Shown in pieces: positions 12,525-25,222 of a DNA stretch of 64,000 nt. Position 1 is the first letter of the stretch. Every line of letters starts with the position of its first letter. Position numbers and translations under genes: made by a program. The stretch lies in assembly GCA_003508835.1 (NCBI GenBank), contig PUFA01000068.1:2418001-2482000 (forward strand). The letters are read 5' to 3'. This DNA is from Eonycteris spelaea (taxonomy: Eukaryota; Chordata; Mammalia; Chiroptera; Pteropodidae). A model generated the notes under the pieces. That model searched no databases, was not told where the DNA came from, and saw only the letters and a list, made by a program, of their open reading frames with translations.

Positions 12525-15500
12525 TATATTTTTAAGTGTCCACTGAGAACCAACTCAATCCTAATACATAATCCTCCCCAAAACAGCCATCAACAAGGAA
12601 CAGAAAAATATATACTAGCCTTACTTTTTACTTTACTCATGTACTGGTATAATGGAATGTCACTTAGTTCTCTCAAATGGTGTTCCTTGTGTCTACGATG
12701 AAGCCATCTGCCAGTTCTTTGGGCATATGTTCATTCCAGAATTCATTTGAGAAAACCTTTCCTTGATTAGGCATAGCATTGCTCATATCTGCCCTGGTTC
12801 TCACTATTTCTGTCCAGCTGCAGATTCCTCTCTACATACTGTTTCCACTGCCTACCATTTCTTCAGAAAAGGAAGGTCCAGAATTAATGGTTTTGTTTTG
12901 TTTTTTTCCTAACGAACACTTGAAAAGTTCTGGAATACAATTAAAATGAACATTACCTCTACAAAAAAGGGGTGGGAAGGGAGTAGATGTGTTTGAATTC
13001 TGAATCGATGAACTATGGAAGACTTTTCAATCACTTCTTCTAAACTTAATACACAGATAATTTTTCCTTTTGATCTCCCCATGACTATAGAAACAATAGA
13101 TCAAGCCCTCTAGGCTATGCTCAGTAACCTTTTTTCTGTGCTTTATTCCCCCCCCCATCAGCAAGACAGATTCAGTATCTAGATTATCAGTAAGAGACAT
13201 AGTGATATTAAAATACATAGGTTTTTCAAAATACGAACAAAAGTATATTCACAGTTCACAGACAAGAGTGTGATAAAAGAATTAAAAAATCACTACCGAA
13301 ATTTTTTAAAATCCAAAGTCAACTTTGCTCAATATCTAATGGATCTACAGCAATGAGAGGAAATTTAAATGCTTATCTAGTCTTGTTCCAACAGTAAAAA
13401 TGAATTAAGAATAAACAGAGATAAAAATCTAGTGTAACTGTAAAATCAAGTTTTATACAGTATTAGCTATTAGTTATGAATTCCAAAATGATTAAAGAGA
13501 AGAGATTAATAGACCGAGGTTATCTCTATTATCATAGAAAGCAGAAGCTTTTTATTCTAGTTGCATATGGTCAAGACCTTCTAGGAAATGTGTATATAGC
13601 CAGGTTCAAGGATGAAAAATCTACCATATGACCTAAAATGAGGGAGGCAGTCTTTGTCTGTCTAAAAATCAAAATCATTATTTTAGGCACTAATATCTAG
13701 AAATGTATGTACAAACTCTTCACCCCTTAAAAGTACATATTCTTATATTACTAATGGCAATATTATGTATTATATGTATGCATGTGTGGATGGATAGATG
13801 GATGGATGGATTTATATGCACAATACCTCTTCAGAATCCTCTTACCAAAGGATAGTAGTCCCTAACTTCCTAAATAAACTCAAAATAATGTACCTGCAAA
13901 TATAAGTACAGTCTGTACCTGAAGAAACTGCCACCTTGTTTTTTTCTCTCCATCTTACTTGCTTTTTCATAATGCCTGCAGCTAAGTGAACTGGGAGGTT
14001 TCCAAATGAAGAATGTGATCCCATTGGTATTTTAGTCCCTCAATTAAGTGCACAACCTGATAATCATCTACTCCTATAGAAATTGTCATGAAAGGAAAAA
14101 TAAGTTTAAATCTCAATTTTTTCTTCATAAGATGTTATTCAAAGGCATCGGAAGAATTGAACAAAGGTTTTCTGAAGCTTTCTCACAATAGCATTCTTAA
14201 TGTTCACTCAGTCTTTTTTGGCAGCAATTAGCATATTGCAGAGTTTTAGCTTACTTCTCCAGTATTATTTTGTGAACACACCCATATTAATTTTTATTAA
14301 AAGATACTAATAACATGAATGTATACTTACTCTATGTTATATTCCAAAGCAGTCCTTTAAAAATGCAGGTTACTGGACATAGACATATAGAACATGATTT
14401 CATAATCAAGAACAAAAGAAACTCATTTCTTCGTTCATTTAAATTATATACTTAGTTATTTCTCTCATCCACCTCAGATTTTTTCAAATGGCTATTTTAA
14501 AGGTATCTGACAGTTTAGAAAGTTAGAGTCTTCTGAAAAGAAATTTCTACAAATTACAGTACACACACAGGCCTCCCTGGGATATTTCTAAAGCCCCATA
14601 TCTAAATCTCATTGCTGTCTCCACCTGCAAAGTTAGAATGAGAAGAATAAGCAGTAATATCAGCAGAACAATTCAATACTGTCATGCTGGGAAGATAATT
14701 AGAGTGAAATAGAGTAACACTCTCAAATATAAGTTCTTACAACAGCCAGAGAACTTTGAAACTGATATGACTTGGCCTTCTCAGTCTTCAAAATTTAATT
14801 AGTAACAATAAACCAGACTAATAGGGGGTGGAAGCTGCAAAATTCTGATGAGCATTTCTAAATGTAATTTTCTTAGTGCATTAAATATGGGGCACAGCAA
14901 AAATGAGGCATGTGCATATGTGAGCCAAAATTTTCACATGGAAATTATGTCCATAACAACAAATGGTCTGATTAATATTTTAATAGAAAAGGCCCCTAGG
15001 GAAAGCAGGTGGTTCCTGGTGCACACAGTCTCAGTGTCTGAGCTACCCTAAGTATACATTTCTTCATACTAATCAAGCCAGGAGCCAAAGTATAAAGGGT
15101 ATTTGTGGAAGCATAATTTCATGTTTATAAAAAGGAAAAAGGGTAAAATGACTAGTTTTTAATGAAAACTAAACATTAAAATATTGAAAATTACTCTGCC
15201 TCAAAATTTCACTATAACTAGACTTTTACATATCTGGAGACCTTCTTGAGCAAAACATAAATTCTACAGTTAAATATAATCGGTACTTAGTAGTGAGATA
15301 GTATGAATGACCAGGAGAAAACTCTTCTCATTATCTATAACAATATGGTGATAATTAAATTTTGGATTGTTATGCCACAAACTACAAATCAGAACTGCTT
15401 ATTTACAGCAACTAAATTTCAGCATAAAACTACTGCCTGATTATTTCCTTTCTGAATGCATGTGTAAATAAAACTGATAGTTGACTTGCAAGTTAAGTGA

Positions 15501-16225
15501 TCTCTACTTAAGTGATTGTAGGCCATTCAAATACTAATAATTTCCAGTGTTCAAATTACTTATGTTGATATTTTCCTATACCTTTGAGTTGTTAGCTCTA
15601 ATTAGCTTTATATAAATGCAGGTAAATATTTCTAATGTCTTGTTTGAATTTTTATCTAAATAATTCTGAATAGATGTTAGACAATAATCACATTATCTTG
15701 CTTTAATAAAGTATTGACATACAATATATGTAAATGATAACTTGCAAATTTTACAATTTTATAGTCCTGTGCTTAGACAACTGGCCACCTTGGAAAGCTT
15801 CTGCAGAATCACTATGGATCACTGAGGGGAAAAGAGAGATTGAGGCATTATCACAAATTAAGGAAAGAGTATTAAATCACTATCTGTAGGTATATTCACT
15901 TTTCAGATTACCTAGGTAATAGAGAACAGATGTTGAAGAAATGGGCCCAAGGGTGCTAAATCTGATGAGATCAAGAGTCATTACAGAGCTGATAGGCCAA
16001 AAAGGTGATTGATACAGACAGACCTTACACAAAGCAAAGGGAAATGGAATTAATTGATCACGGGAAGGGCATGGCAAGAAGTTGTTGAAAGTAAGTGTTT
16101 CCTACTTTATTCCTTTGCCTAAGGCCATTATTAGCTGGCCTAATCACTTCAGGCCCAGAGACTAGTCTCAAAGATCAAATGGACTACCATTTAAGTCACT
16201 CAGTCAAACCCCTAGAGCCAAATCC
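12525..16225. other. Long stretch without recognised gene; a few low-complexity tracts
   Basis: No gene is supported. It contains a C-run at 13148-13155 and a GGAT tract. The open frame at 14848-15051 (67 codons) and its surroundings (about 14520-15060) are somewhat less AT-biased than usual here but show no splice sites or motif that I trust. This could be conserved non-coding DNA. Confidence 0.4.
13784..13812. repeat. (GGAT)n microsatellite, short
   Basis: 'gtggatggatagatggatgg' followed by another 'atgga' unit: about six tetranucleotide units with one GATA variant. Confidence 0.85.
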
Positions 16226-16458
16226 CAGAATTTCTCACCCTTGGCACAAGTGACATTTGAAGGTGGATAATTCTTTGTTGTTGAGGATAAAGAGGTAGAG
16301 GCTCTTGTGCATTGTAGATGTTTAGCAGCATCTCTGGCCTTCATACACTAGATAATAGTAGCACCCCTCACCACCAGAGAGGACAACCAAAAATGTCTCC
16401 AAACATTGCCAAGTATCTCTTGAAGAATGTACAAAATTACCCCCAGCTGGCACCACTG
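16226..16458. mobile_element. MER20-type hAT-Charlie MITE
   Basis: It starts 'cagaatttctcacccttggc' and ends 'ctggcaccactg', degraded hAT terminal repeats of the CAGTGGTTCTCAACC type. The body contains 'ggataattctttgttgtt', 'gtgcattgtagatgtttagc', 'accaaaaatgtctccaaaca' and 'ttgccaagtatctc', which are diagnostic of this family as I remember it. Length (233 bp) is near the usual ~220 bp. No clean 8-bp target duplication remains. Confidence 0.78.
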
Positions 16459-16489
16459 ATCTAGAGGAAGCCTAAAGATTCTTTAAGTG

Positions 16490-16830
16490 GACCATTCATA
16501 CAATCTCATGCACTGATCAAACCCTGAGAATAATCTAACCCCTTCTCTGCTATATTATTCCCTATTGTAACAACCATAAAAGATACTGTATAGCTTTTGC
16601 TTAAAATTCCTATAATTAAAAATTATCAACTTTATTAGGCAACCAAATCTATTTTTTGGACAGTTCTATTTGAAAATTCTTCCTCATTATTGCAGTGAAA
16701 TCTGCCTTTCTCTAAATTATACCTGTAATGCCTAGTTTCATTAAAAAAATCTTTCTTCCACAAAAACAGTCCTTCAAATATAAGATGAAAACCTCTATAC
16801 CTTGACCTCTTTGTAGGTCAGAACTACAAG
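16490..16830. repeat. Ancient mammalian repeat, family not named
   Basis: 'ggcaaccaaatctatttttt', 'ggacagttctatttgaaaat', 'tcttcctcattattgcag' and 'gaaatctgcctttctctaaa' resemble a dispersed repeat in many mammals that I cannot name. No coding frame. Confidence 0.3.
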
Positions 16831-16839
16831 AAAAACAAA

Positions 16840-18009
16840 AATTTCAATCAACATTTAAGTGCTCAAGGGTCAAGGAGCCACCTAAGCCATCCCATGGGGA
16901 TGGAGAGAAATTGGACTATAACCCAGACAGGTCCAGCCTGGATCATATTTGGATTTACAATAACACCCATAAACTCTTTTGTTTTTCATTTAAACTTTTA
17001 TATCTTCAAAAACACACATCTATAACTTATAGTTTTTTCTTTTCTAATTATTTCCTTTACATTTAAATAGGCAGTCAATTTCTGACAAAGTTTTCAATTT
17101 TTTTTAAAAAAGAATCTATTCCCCATTTGTAGACTAAATGATATACCTCCTTCAATATACTAAAAGACTTTTCATTTGGCTGTTTTTCTATATCCACTGC
17201 TTTCTTAGATATAAGTTAGCCCTTAATCTTATATAATTTTTTTGTGTGTATGTATACTTGACGCTCTGAATTCAGGGTTGCTAAATTCTGAAATACGTTT
17301 TTAAAGTATCTGATAAAATGAAAACATATAAATTCCCCATTTAGAAAATATATTTTAGAAATAGCTTAAGGCAAGAATATTTTATAAGACCTTAAATCAT
17401 TTGTGTTTTAACCATTCAATTAACCTCACACATCCGAAACTCAGCTAGCCAACTAGTCTAAGAACCTAAAATGGTGGTTTTGTTTTTTAAGCAAAGAAAT
17501 TCTTTGTTGAAATAAAATCAGACCTTAAAAAAAAAAAAAACTATAAAATGAATGGATTTAGACATGTTCTACCTGAGGTACTGCTTTGTCTCTCACACCA
17601 CACTACACAACAGTTCCTGGGAGGTTCTGCGAAACCCTGCACACACATAAAGAATATCTTAGAAAACACTATCTTGGCACATAGTACAAAAGAGGGGAGG
17701 GGTAGGGAGAAGAGGGAAGTTACTGTATCCTTCCTCCTAAACACTATCTGTCCAAAAAGAAAAAAAAAAAATCAGAGACTGGTAAAAGAGATGCCACAAC
17801 AACCATACACTTGATTTGCAGAAGAATATCCCAATTCTCTCAAAGTCTGTTCTTAGTTTACATATCATTCTAGTGTGTGGCTTAAGTGGTTTTCAAAAGC
17901 AAAACAAAGTTAGCACAGAAGGAAAAGGAAAGAAAGGAGATGATGGAGGAAAACATAAAAATAATAATGAAAAGTCAAAAGCAGAAGAAAAAATTTAAGA
18001 CTGATATAT
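16840..18009. other. No recognised gene; A-rich tracts
   Basis: It includes a poly-A run at 17526-17540 and an open frame at 17548-17814 (88 codons) rich in K and R near its end. I see no family signature, donor or acceptor, and an overlapping minus-strand frame is also open, so composition rather than coding is the likelier reason. Confidence 0.4.
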
Positions 18010-18482
18010 TGTGTACAAAGTTGACCACAACTTCCATCCCAGAATGCCTATAACTTTGCGTCTCTGCTTATTAGAATTAGAGACAGAGATTAGTTCCCCC
18101 ACCCTACCTGGGTAAGCCCTATAATTTGCTTGGACAAACAGTGTGCAAAAGTGATACTAAGCTACTTCCAAGCCTAGGCTCCACTCTCATTTCTTGGAAC
18201 CTGAGACCACTTTGTAAAGAAGTCCAAACTAGCCAGCTTGAGGATGAGAGACCAGGAAGAGAGAGAGTGAACAACTAGCTCCACATCATCTAAGACCATG
18301 AAGCCCCAGTCAAGCACCAGAAGACTATAGTTGCAGAGTGATCCCGAGAGAAACCAGCAGAACTACCTGGCTAAAACCAGACTAAACTGCTGATGCACAA
18401 AACCATAAGCAAATAAAACCATTGTGTTTTAAAGCCACTAAGTTTTGGGGTGATTCATTACACAGCAACAGATAGTAAAAAT
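18010..18482 (+). mobile_element. MLT1-type solo LTR (ERVL-MaLR)
   Basis: The right end 'gttttaaagccactaagttt' with 'cattacacagcaacagatag' is the standard MaLR LTR terminus. Internal matches include 'tggaacctgagaccacttt', 'gaagtccaaactagccagct' and 'gaggatgagagaccagg'. The AATAAA at about 18414-18419 is the LTR polyadenylation signal. No internal retroviral sequence is attached, so it is a solo LTR. The left boundary is uncertain. Confidence 0.72.
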
Positions 18483-20689
18483 AAGCTAAACTCAAATTTA
18501 ATAGTCATCTAGAGACCATTTACATAGACTAAAGAGACCTACCCAATTTGATAAGTCCTAAATGTATAAATTTTATAGTATTATAGAATACTTCATATTA
18601 ACAATATGAATAATGATGTAATTTGTTGAATATGTTCTAATTAAGAAAGAGATATACATGATATCTTTTAGAAACAATTTAATCTAAGATTATTTTTAAA
18701 ATTTTAATGACAAAACTTGGGTTTTGCATTATTAAATAACAATGAATTATTGTTATTTATTTTTTATCTATTGGTTTTAGATATATAATTGAAATTATAA
18801 TAAGTAATAGAATAAAATTCTTTAGCACCAACATTTTCTTTTATATGCCATTACTATTAAATAGGAAGTGTATTGTAAATATATTAAGCCTAGAACATAC
18901 TTTTTAATTACTTAGTAAAAATGTATATTTTGGCTGCTAACACATCTTTATCCAATTCCTTATTCAAAACATTGGCTGAACACTGTAACTAACCAGTTGT
19001 TATAACAGCAGAAACTGTGTAAGAGAATCATAGCGTCAGTCTTTCCTTCCCATAACATTCCATGGTGATATAACATAGGGGAAAATGTTTTAAATACTTA
19101 AAATAAGACCATTTAATTAACCAAACACCATAATTACTAGCGTATATATTTTTTGCCTCATAACCTGGTGCTATAGCCAAAAAGGAAGCGGGGGAGCGGA
19201 ACATTACGCAGTCTGACCTACATAGGTAGCATGTTTTCCTTAAAGAAAACTCTCCTTCACATGATAATCTGTTTCATAGCCTAAACAGAAGTAGCCCCCC
19301 AACACAGGTCTTCTGTGAATAAGATTTTAGCATACCTACCACCAATCCTACTAAGTACATAGAAGTCTGAAAACATGCTAGCTTTCACTGGCAGAGTAAC
19401 TGGAGATCACCTGGCGGCCACATAGGTCCCTAGCAGGACTCCATTATATTGAGGATTCACCACAGTCTAGCTAAAAAAAAATGGTTCTCAATCATTTTGT
19501 GTTCTCAGAACACTTGGGGATTAAGAAATTAAGACTCAAAACAACACTGAAGCCAAAATAATGATTCCTGCTATAAAGTTTTAAACTATTAGTATCTTGC
19601 CAAAGTACCTTGAAATATTAAACTTATGTAGACTAACCTCTTTTATTCTAGTTAAGTATGCTATGAGTATGCAATAAATATTCTTAAATTAACATTAAAT
19701 GTGAATATTCCTTACAAATGATTCTAATTAGCCAGGTTACATTATGGATACTTTAAAGAAATTTGCCTTTGTTGTGAGATTTGTTTTTATACCATTTCAT
19801 TTAATAAATCTTTAGCTCTGAACAGTTATGGCAGTAATCTGTACCATGAGATAGAAATAAAGAGTATAACATTAAAAAATTCCTGAGTGAGTTAAATGTA
19901 CCATCATTTGCCTTCCTATAGTCCTGGAGTAATTTGGGATTAGTAATTATAACAAATTTTCACAATCCTCAATTTTTATCTGCTACATACAAACATGTAC
20001 TACTAGCCTTACTGAACTCTAAATCACAGCATTTCACAAATTACCACATGTTACTCTCAGATGCAATATCTGAAGTTTTGCCAACAATCTGGAACAGAGT
20101 ATGGACTTTTCAAACCAGATGCACATCATTTCCTCACTTTATGAAATGTTACTAAAGTTATGTTTCAATAAAAGTATTACAAAATGAATCACATTTTAAA
20201 TGACTAAAACAGTAGTTCACAACCACCTGTGCATATAATGACCTGCTAGACCTAATGATAAAAGGAAAATAAAAATGTATTACAATTAGTAAGAAAGTGA
20301 ATCCCCATATTCATCCTTTCAAGTCTATCTGCCAAAGAGATTATCTCTGTGATCTCAGGGAAGACAGAGTCACCAAGGCACTATTTCTCTTAATTGCCCA
20401 ATTCCCTATCCTTCAACCGACAGCATGTTGAGAAACAGTGAGGGGCAGCACGTGATAGAGATTCCAGACAAGAGGGGTACAGAGCAAGAACAAACTCTAA
20501 CTTAAATTACTATGTTCAGCTAACTTTTACCTTAGTTGAAAAATAAGAGATTGTGTTTTATTCATCTAACTCTAGGGCCTAAGACTTTACCATTACAAAT
20601 GTTAAATAACTGATTGTTTTTAAAAAATCTAACTATACATAGCTTGCTCTATCAAACTTTCAAAGAATATCAGTTTCCCACAAACTGTG
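18483..20689. other. No recognised gene or clear repeat
   Basis: AT-rich DNA. About 19170-19450 is less AT-rich and carries several CpGs ('agcgggggagcgg'), which could reflect a conserved or recently inserted segment, but I cannot assign it. The frame at 19934-20155 shows no motif. Confidence 0.4.
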
Positions 20690-21150
20690 GTATTTAATTA
20701 TGTCTCCCTACAGAAATGGCAATATCTCCGGCCTATTCCAGCCTCTGATCCCTCCACTATAGTGCATTAATGCATTATATGCCCATTATCTAGATAACTA
20801 CAACCATCTTCTAGCTGGTTTCTTAGTATTCAATTCTCCTAATCCATAGTAAACTGACAGACATGTCTTGCTAATGCATCATTTGCAACATACCTTTCTT
20901 ACTCAAATATCCACAGCAGGTCTCTACTGCCTACTGAGAATCCACAGCCACAACTCCATCAAACAATATGTACTTATCCCATCTCACTTCACAGTACTCC
21001 GTAAAACAACCCTATGTTTCAACTATGCTCCCATGTCTTCCTTACCACTATCTCCACAACTCTATTTTTTCCATCTATGTTACCTCTTATTTGTTCTTCT
21101 GAAGTTCAGTTACCACTTCTTTCAGCAGCATATATGCGAAGAACATAGAT
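20690..21150 (+). repeat. L2 LINE fragment, ORF2 region
   Basis: It is pyrimidine-rich, with 'agataactacaaccatcttc' and 'tagctggtttcttagtattc' at the position where L2 reads 'gcaatagcctcctaactggt'. The 94-codon open frame at 20868-21152 lies inside and is probably an accident of T/C richness. It is not an active element. Confidence 0.42.
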
Positions 21151-21289
21151 GACAAGTCTCTGATTTTTGCCATAGACAAAACTCACAAAAATGATTTTAA
21201 CTTAAAAATAGTGTTAAACAATAAATACAGATTAAAAACACAGTAAGAGCGCACAGAATGCACATTCAGGCTTGTCTGAGTTTCAGGGA

Positions 21290-21720
21290 GAAGGTAGACA
21301 TAACAGGTAGAATTCAGAAAAGAAATACAAAGGGCATTTCAGATAGAAAAAAAAAAATATGAAAGGATAGAAAAAAAAACAAGTATTATATTGTACCCTG
21401 TAGAAAAGCAGTAGGAAGAAAATTTGAATAGATAAGAAAGAAATTATAAATGGTCTTAAATACTAGGCCAAAAGGCCTGGATTTGATGGATCATTTGTAT
21501 GAATATTCAATCCATTCATTCACTGAACAATGATTAGATAAGTAAACCTATTACAGATTCATAATAGACTTTTAGAAAGAGGCATCTTAGCCTTAAACAA
21601 AATGAATGAGATAGAAAAAAAGCGGGAGGAGCTCCCGGATTATCTGCAGTAACTGTATCAAAAGAGGATAAGGGTCCAGAAATGGGTAATGGCACTCAAG
21701 CTGGAGAGAAAAGGATAATT
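21290..21720 (-). repeat. L2 LINE fragment, reversed
   Basis: 'gtcttaaatactaggccaaa', 'aggcctggatttgatgg' and 'ctgcagtaactgtatcaaaa' match the reverse of the L2 region with 'ccaaactcctt' and 'attgcagtagcc'. It faces the plus-strand L2 piece at 20690-21150. It contains a small perfect inverted repeat 'cgggag gag ctcccg' at 21623-21637. Confidence 0.42.
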
Positions 21721-22431
21721 CTAAAAATAATTTGAACAACTGAGGAAAACCTAGAAAAGACTACACTGAGGAAAAAAGGAAAAGAAAAATATAAAGGCAA
21801 AGATAATTTACTCAGATAGTGTAACAATAAGTAGTTAGGAGATTCACTCCGAAGTGATTCGACCAACATATGATTTTGGAAGAGGGTGTGGATTCTGCAT
21901 AGGTTTTTCATTTTTCTACATGACTTACATGGGAGACACCCATCTTTTGTTCCAAGCTATCTTTCCAGGATGTCTATATACAGTGAACAACTTTTAAAGT
22001 TTTTGCTCTGGAGCGAAAAGGCATGCTTATTGCCCATTATAAAAGATTTGGGTTCCCCTGGGTCAGAGTTCTGCTGTTATGTAATCCACTATGTTTGCAG
22101 AGGTCACCTATCCCTCTTCACTTCACCCTAAGAGAACTGGAACCATCACAAGAAAAAGATAATATTCTGTCTAATATTATTGCTGTAATGAAGTCTTTTG
22201 TCTCTGAGCAGAAATCTCATGTTTTCTGTCAACATCCATGAAACTATGGCAAGAAAACTTGCTATCCCTCAGGTATAGTACAATCTCCTTATAGTTCTTG
22301 ACAATGTCTCATTTATTAAGAGTGTGATCATGTGGAATTTAATTAATTTCAAGTCAGTTTTCTGTAAAATAAAAATAAGCATAGCACCTACGACACAGGT
22401 TATCAATATTAAACTAAATGAGAAAATCTAT

Positions 22432-22491
22432 ATATCTATCATTATTATTGATATAAAACTAATATCTATCATTATTATTGATATAAAATGT
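22432..22491. repeat. 30-bp tandem duplication, two units
   Basis: An identical 27-base core starting 'atatctatcattattattg' occurs at 22432-22458 and 22462-22488, a 30-base period. Identity of the copies suggests a recent local duplication. It lies in AT-rich DNA. Confidence 0.9.
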
Positions 22492-23219
22492 ATTACATAC
22501 ACACATGTAATATAAAAGTGCATTTTATATACATACAAATATGTTCTGTCACTTGCCCCTCAACAGTTATACAGATTAATAAAACCCCAAACTACTAAAT
22601 GGTAATGACAGAAATACTTTTACAGAATTGTCTTTAAATAAAACTGGAAGTACGTCTGTATATAGATGTGTGGGTATGTTTTCAAATCTCCTATGTCTAA
22701 AAAATGTAATCATACAACAGATTCCATTAACAGTATTATGTATGTAATATCCTTTTTAACATATTCAAGCTCCTGAATGGCTTAATATAAATTCAGTATT
22801 AATCAAGCAGTAGGCCTCCTAACAATGACCTCAACAATTACCATGCTATATTCATTAACTGCATCAGAAAAAATACATACTCACAAGATTATACAGAAGG
22901 ATGAAAGCCAAGGAACACTTTGTACTACAGGAAATCTTAAAATTCAATGGAACTTAAACTGCGTCTACTAAGACCTAGTTAAAACCTCAACGAAATGACA
23001 ATATATACTATACAGACTTGTAACATTTTGTTTTCCAGAAGTAGTTTATTTTCTATAAAAAAAAAAGTTATTAGAACATGAAAGATGTAAAAGGACAGTT
23101 ATTTTTATAAAAATTAAGTTACACTTAAAATTACAACAAATAATATTTTATATATATTCCTTCTCCAAGACAGAAAAAGACATAAGCGAGGAACGTCGAA
23201 GTTGAGATTTCAAATTCCT

Positions 23220-23340
23220 GGATTTAATAATTCCTACCAATGTAATTTTGGAAAAGTGATAGAAATTATCTGTACCTCAGTTTCCTCATGTGCAAGTAGG
23301 AATAACTGCACTTTACTTAGCAAGAATGAAAAGGAAAATG
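23220..23340 (+). repeat. MIR SINE fragment
   Basis: 'ggaaaagtgatagaaattat' then 'ctgtacctcagtttcctcat' and 'gtaggaataactgcacttta' match the MIR core and downstream part. Confidence 0.6.
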
Positions 23341-23399
23341 AAAATACTTTAAAATGACAGCACTAATATATGTTAAGTTTTTTTTCCCCTTCCTAAAAG

Positions 23400-23790
23400 C
23401 TAAAAGAATACAATGAAATATTATTCAGCATTAAAAGAGAGCACGTTATCAAGCACAGTAAGACATGGTAAAACATTAAATGTATATTACTAAGTGAAAG
23501 AAGTTAATGAGAAAAGGCTACATATGGATCCTATTTATATGACATTCTGGAAAAGACAAAGAGACTGTGAAAAGATCAGTGGTTGCCAGCAATTTGTGGG
23601 GAAGAAGGGATGAACAGGTAAAACAGAGCAATTTTTAGAGTAGTGAAACTACTTTGCATGGTACTTTAATAATGGATACATGTTATTATAGATTTGTCAT
23701 AACCTACAGAAGAATAACAATATATTATAAACATAAATTAGGTAACTCTGACGATGTTGATTTCCACAATTACCAAAATCCTAACAAGAT
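23400..23790 (+). mobile_element. L1M 3' end
   Basis: 'tgaaatattattcagcatta', 'tactaagtgaaagaagttaa', 'tgacattctggaaaagacaa', 'gatcagtggttgccag' and 'aataatggatacatgttatt' track the L1M ORF2 end and 3' UTR. Non-coding remnant. Confidence 0.75.
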
Positions 23791-25129
23791 AATTCAAATA
23801 TCCAGTTAGGTTACTTTCCTAATTTTTGGATGTATGTTGATGAAGCCTAACACCCTACAAATGTTCATATTAATTAAAAATATTTAGGTGGATAAGCTAT
23901 TTCCTATTAGAAATAAAAATTAACTATTATCTCATAATTTAAAAACATCATTCCACTTCTATACGCCAATTATCAAGTCAAGAATTATAATTACATATCT
24001 TACTGATTTTTAACAATTATTAAGAAGAGAAAGAAGCAAGATATATTGAAGATTAAGGTGAAATTCCATTTTAAATAAACGTGCTCAAAAAAAACGATTC
24101 AAAGGTTAATAATAGAAAATTTCTCATGAGAAATAACCCAAGTTCTTTTTTACCTCTTCTCCTTTACTCAGATCTATTCTAATTTCCTCAAATGCCTCAA
24201 CTAGAAATCTGTAAGTGTCCATCTCATGCTACAAGCCTTGGTAATGATTAAATACTACTACTTGCTCAATTGAACAAATTATTGTTCATTCAAATTCATA
24301 GTAGTTCCAAAGTGAACGTTTGTATATAAAACAGCTCTGAGTAGAGGTCACAGCTTTCTATGTTTATAACTTCCCCACACAATTAATCTTGCGGCTGCAC
24401 TTGATTAGCTTTTAACATGAATGCACTGTCTCAGAGAGGTCAGTATAAGGAGGTTTCCATCCTCCTGACATTCCCTCTAACCTACGCTATTCAGAAACAT
24501 TAAACTGCGTAACAGCAGTGTACAAGGAGTTCCTATTGTATAGATTCTAAATGAGATCTCTATTGTCAGTGCTGCCTTCTTTACACTGCAAAAGGTAGTC
24601 TGAACACATCCTCCTCTTTATGAATACTTTCTGAAAAAACAAAAGTTCATTATCAAGCAACAGTCCAAATTCCCAGTGATGTCATATCATTTTAGCAAAA
24701 ACAGAGCTGAAAAAATAAGAATAGTTATTGTAAAGCTAGTATTTGAGGTTAAATTCTTCTCCTTCAAAATAAAAGTTAGTAATTTATCTTCACTAAAATA
24801 GAAATTATGTTAAAAGGTCATTCATACCAACAATTATGTTAATACAACAAAGACATAGATGAATATAAGAAAAGTGATACACAAATATGAAAGTCATTCA
24901 AGTATTGAATGAATTAATTTTCCCAAATGGTAGTTCCTATAATATTTCACAACTTTTTCCAAATATAGGGAAAAAAAACACATACAGTTCAAGCAAATAC
25001 ATATATAAACACACATATATTTTTTTATACCATGGTTTGTGTAAACTGATGTTTTTATCAAACAAAAATGTTCATGGAAAAGTATCACACTACATAGTAA
25101 GTTAAAATGGGAAAAAATGTAAAAAATTA
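23791..25129. other. No recognised gene; possible conserved non-coding stretch
   Basis: About 24300-24720 has mixed composition, several CpGs ('cttgcggctgc', 'aactgcgtaac') and a CRE-like 'gtgatgtcat' near 24677. It contains no repeat that I recognise. It could be a regulatory element, but sequence alone does not show this. Confidence 0.35.
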
Positions 25130-25222
25130 TATATTCATATATATATATATATATATATATAGCTATATACACATGGGTACACACGCGTACACACACACAC
25201 ACACACATACATACACACAAGA
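25130..25222. repeat. Compound (TA)n-(CA)n microsatellite
   Basis: About 25 bases of TA repeats, then 'gctatatacacatgggtac', then CA repeats with a CpG-bearing interruption 'acacgcgtac'. A minus-strand frame through it (24894-25220) is repeat-encoded and not a gene. Confidence 0.95.

Noticed and set aside
15880..16100. Exon ending at the donor-like 'gaaagtaagtg' near 16087
   Set aside because: All forward frames upstream contain stops within about 20 codons and no acceptor gives a credible exon.
17548..17814. 88-codon frame near a poly-A run as a processed pseudogene
   Set aside because: The poly-A run is upstream, not downstream, of the frame on that strand, and no known protein is recognisable.
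19480..19560. hAT terminal repeat ('atggttctcaatcattttgt')
   Set aside because: Only one end is visible with no matching second end or body; kept out of the feature list.
20205..20260. Another MER5-like end ('cagtagttcacaaccacctg')
   Set aside because: The similarity stops after about 25 bases and no partner end was found.
24894..25220. 108-codon minus-strand frame with cysteine/valine repeats
   Set aside because: Its N-terminal part is simply the translated CA/TA microsatellite.
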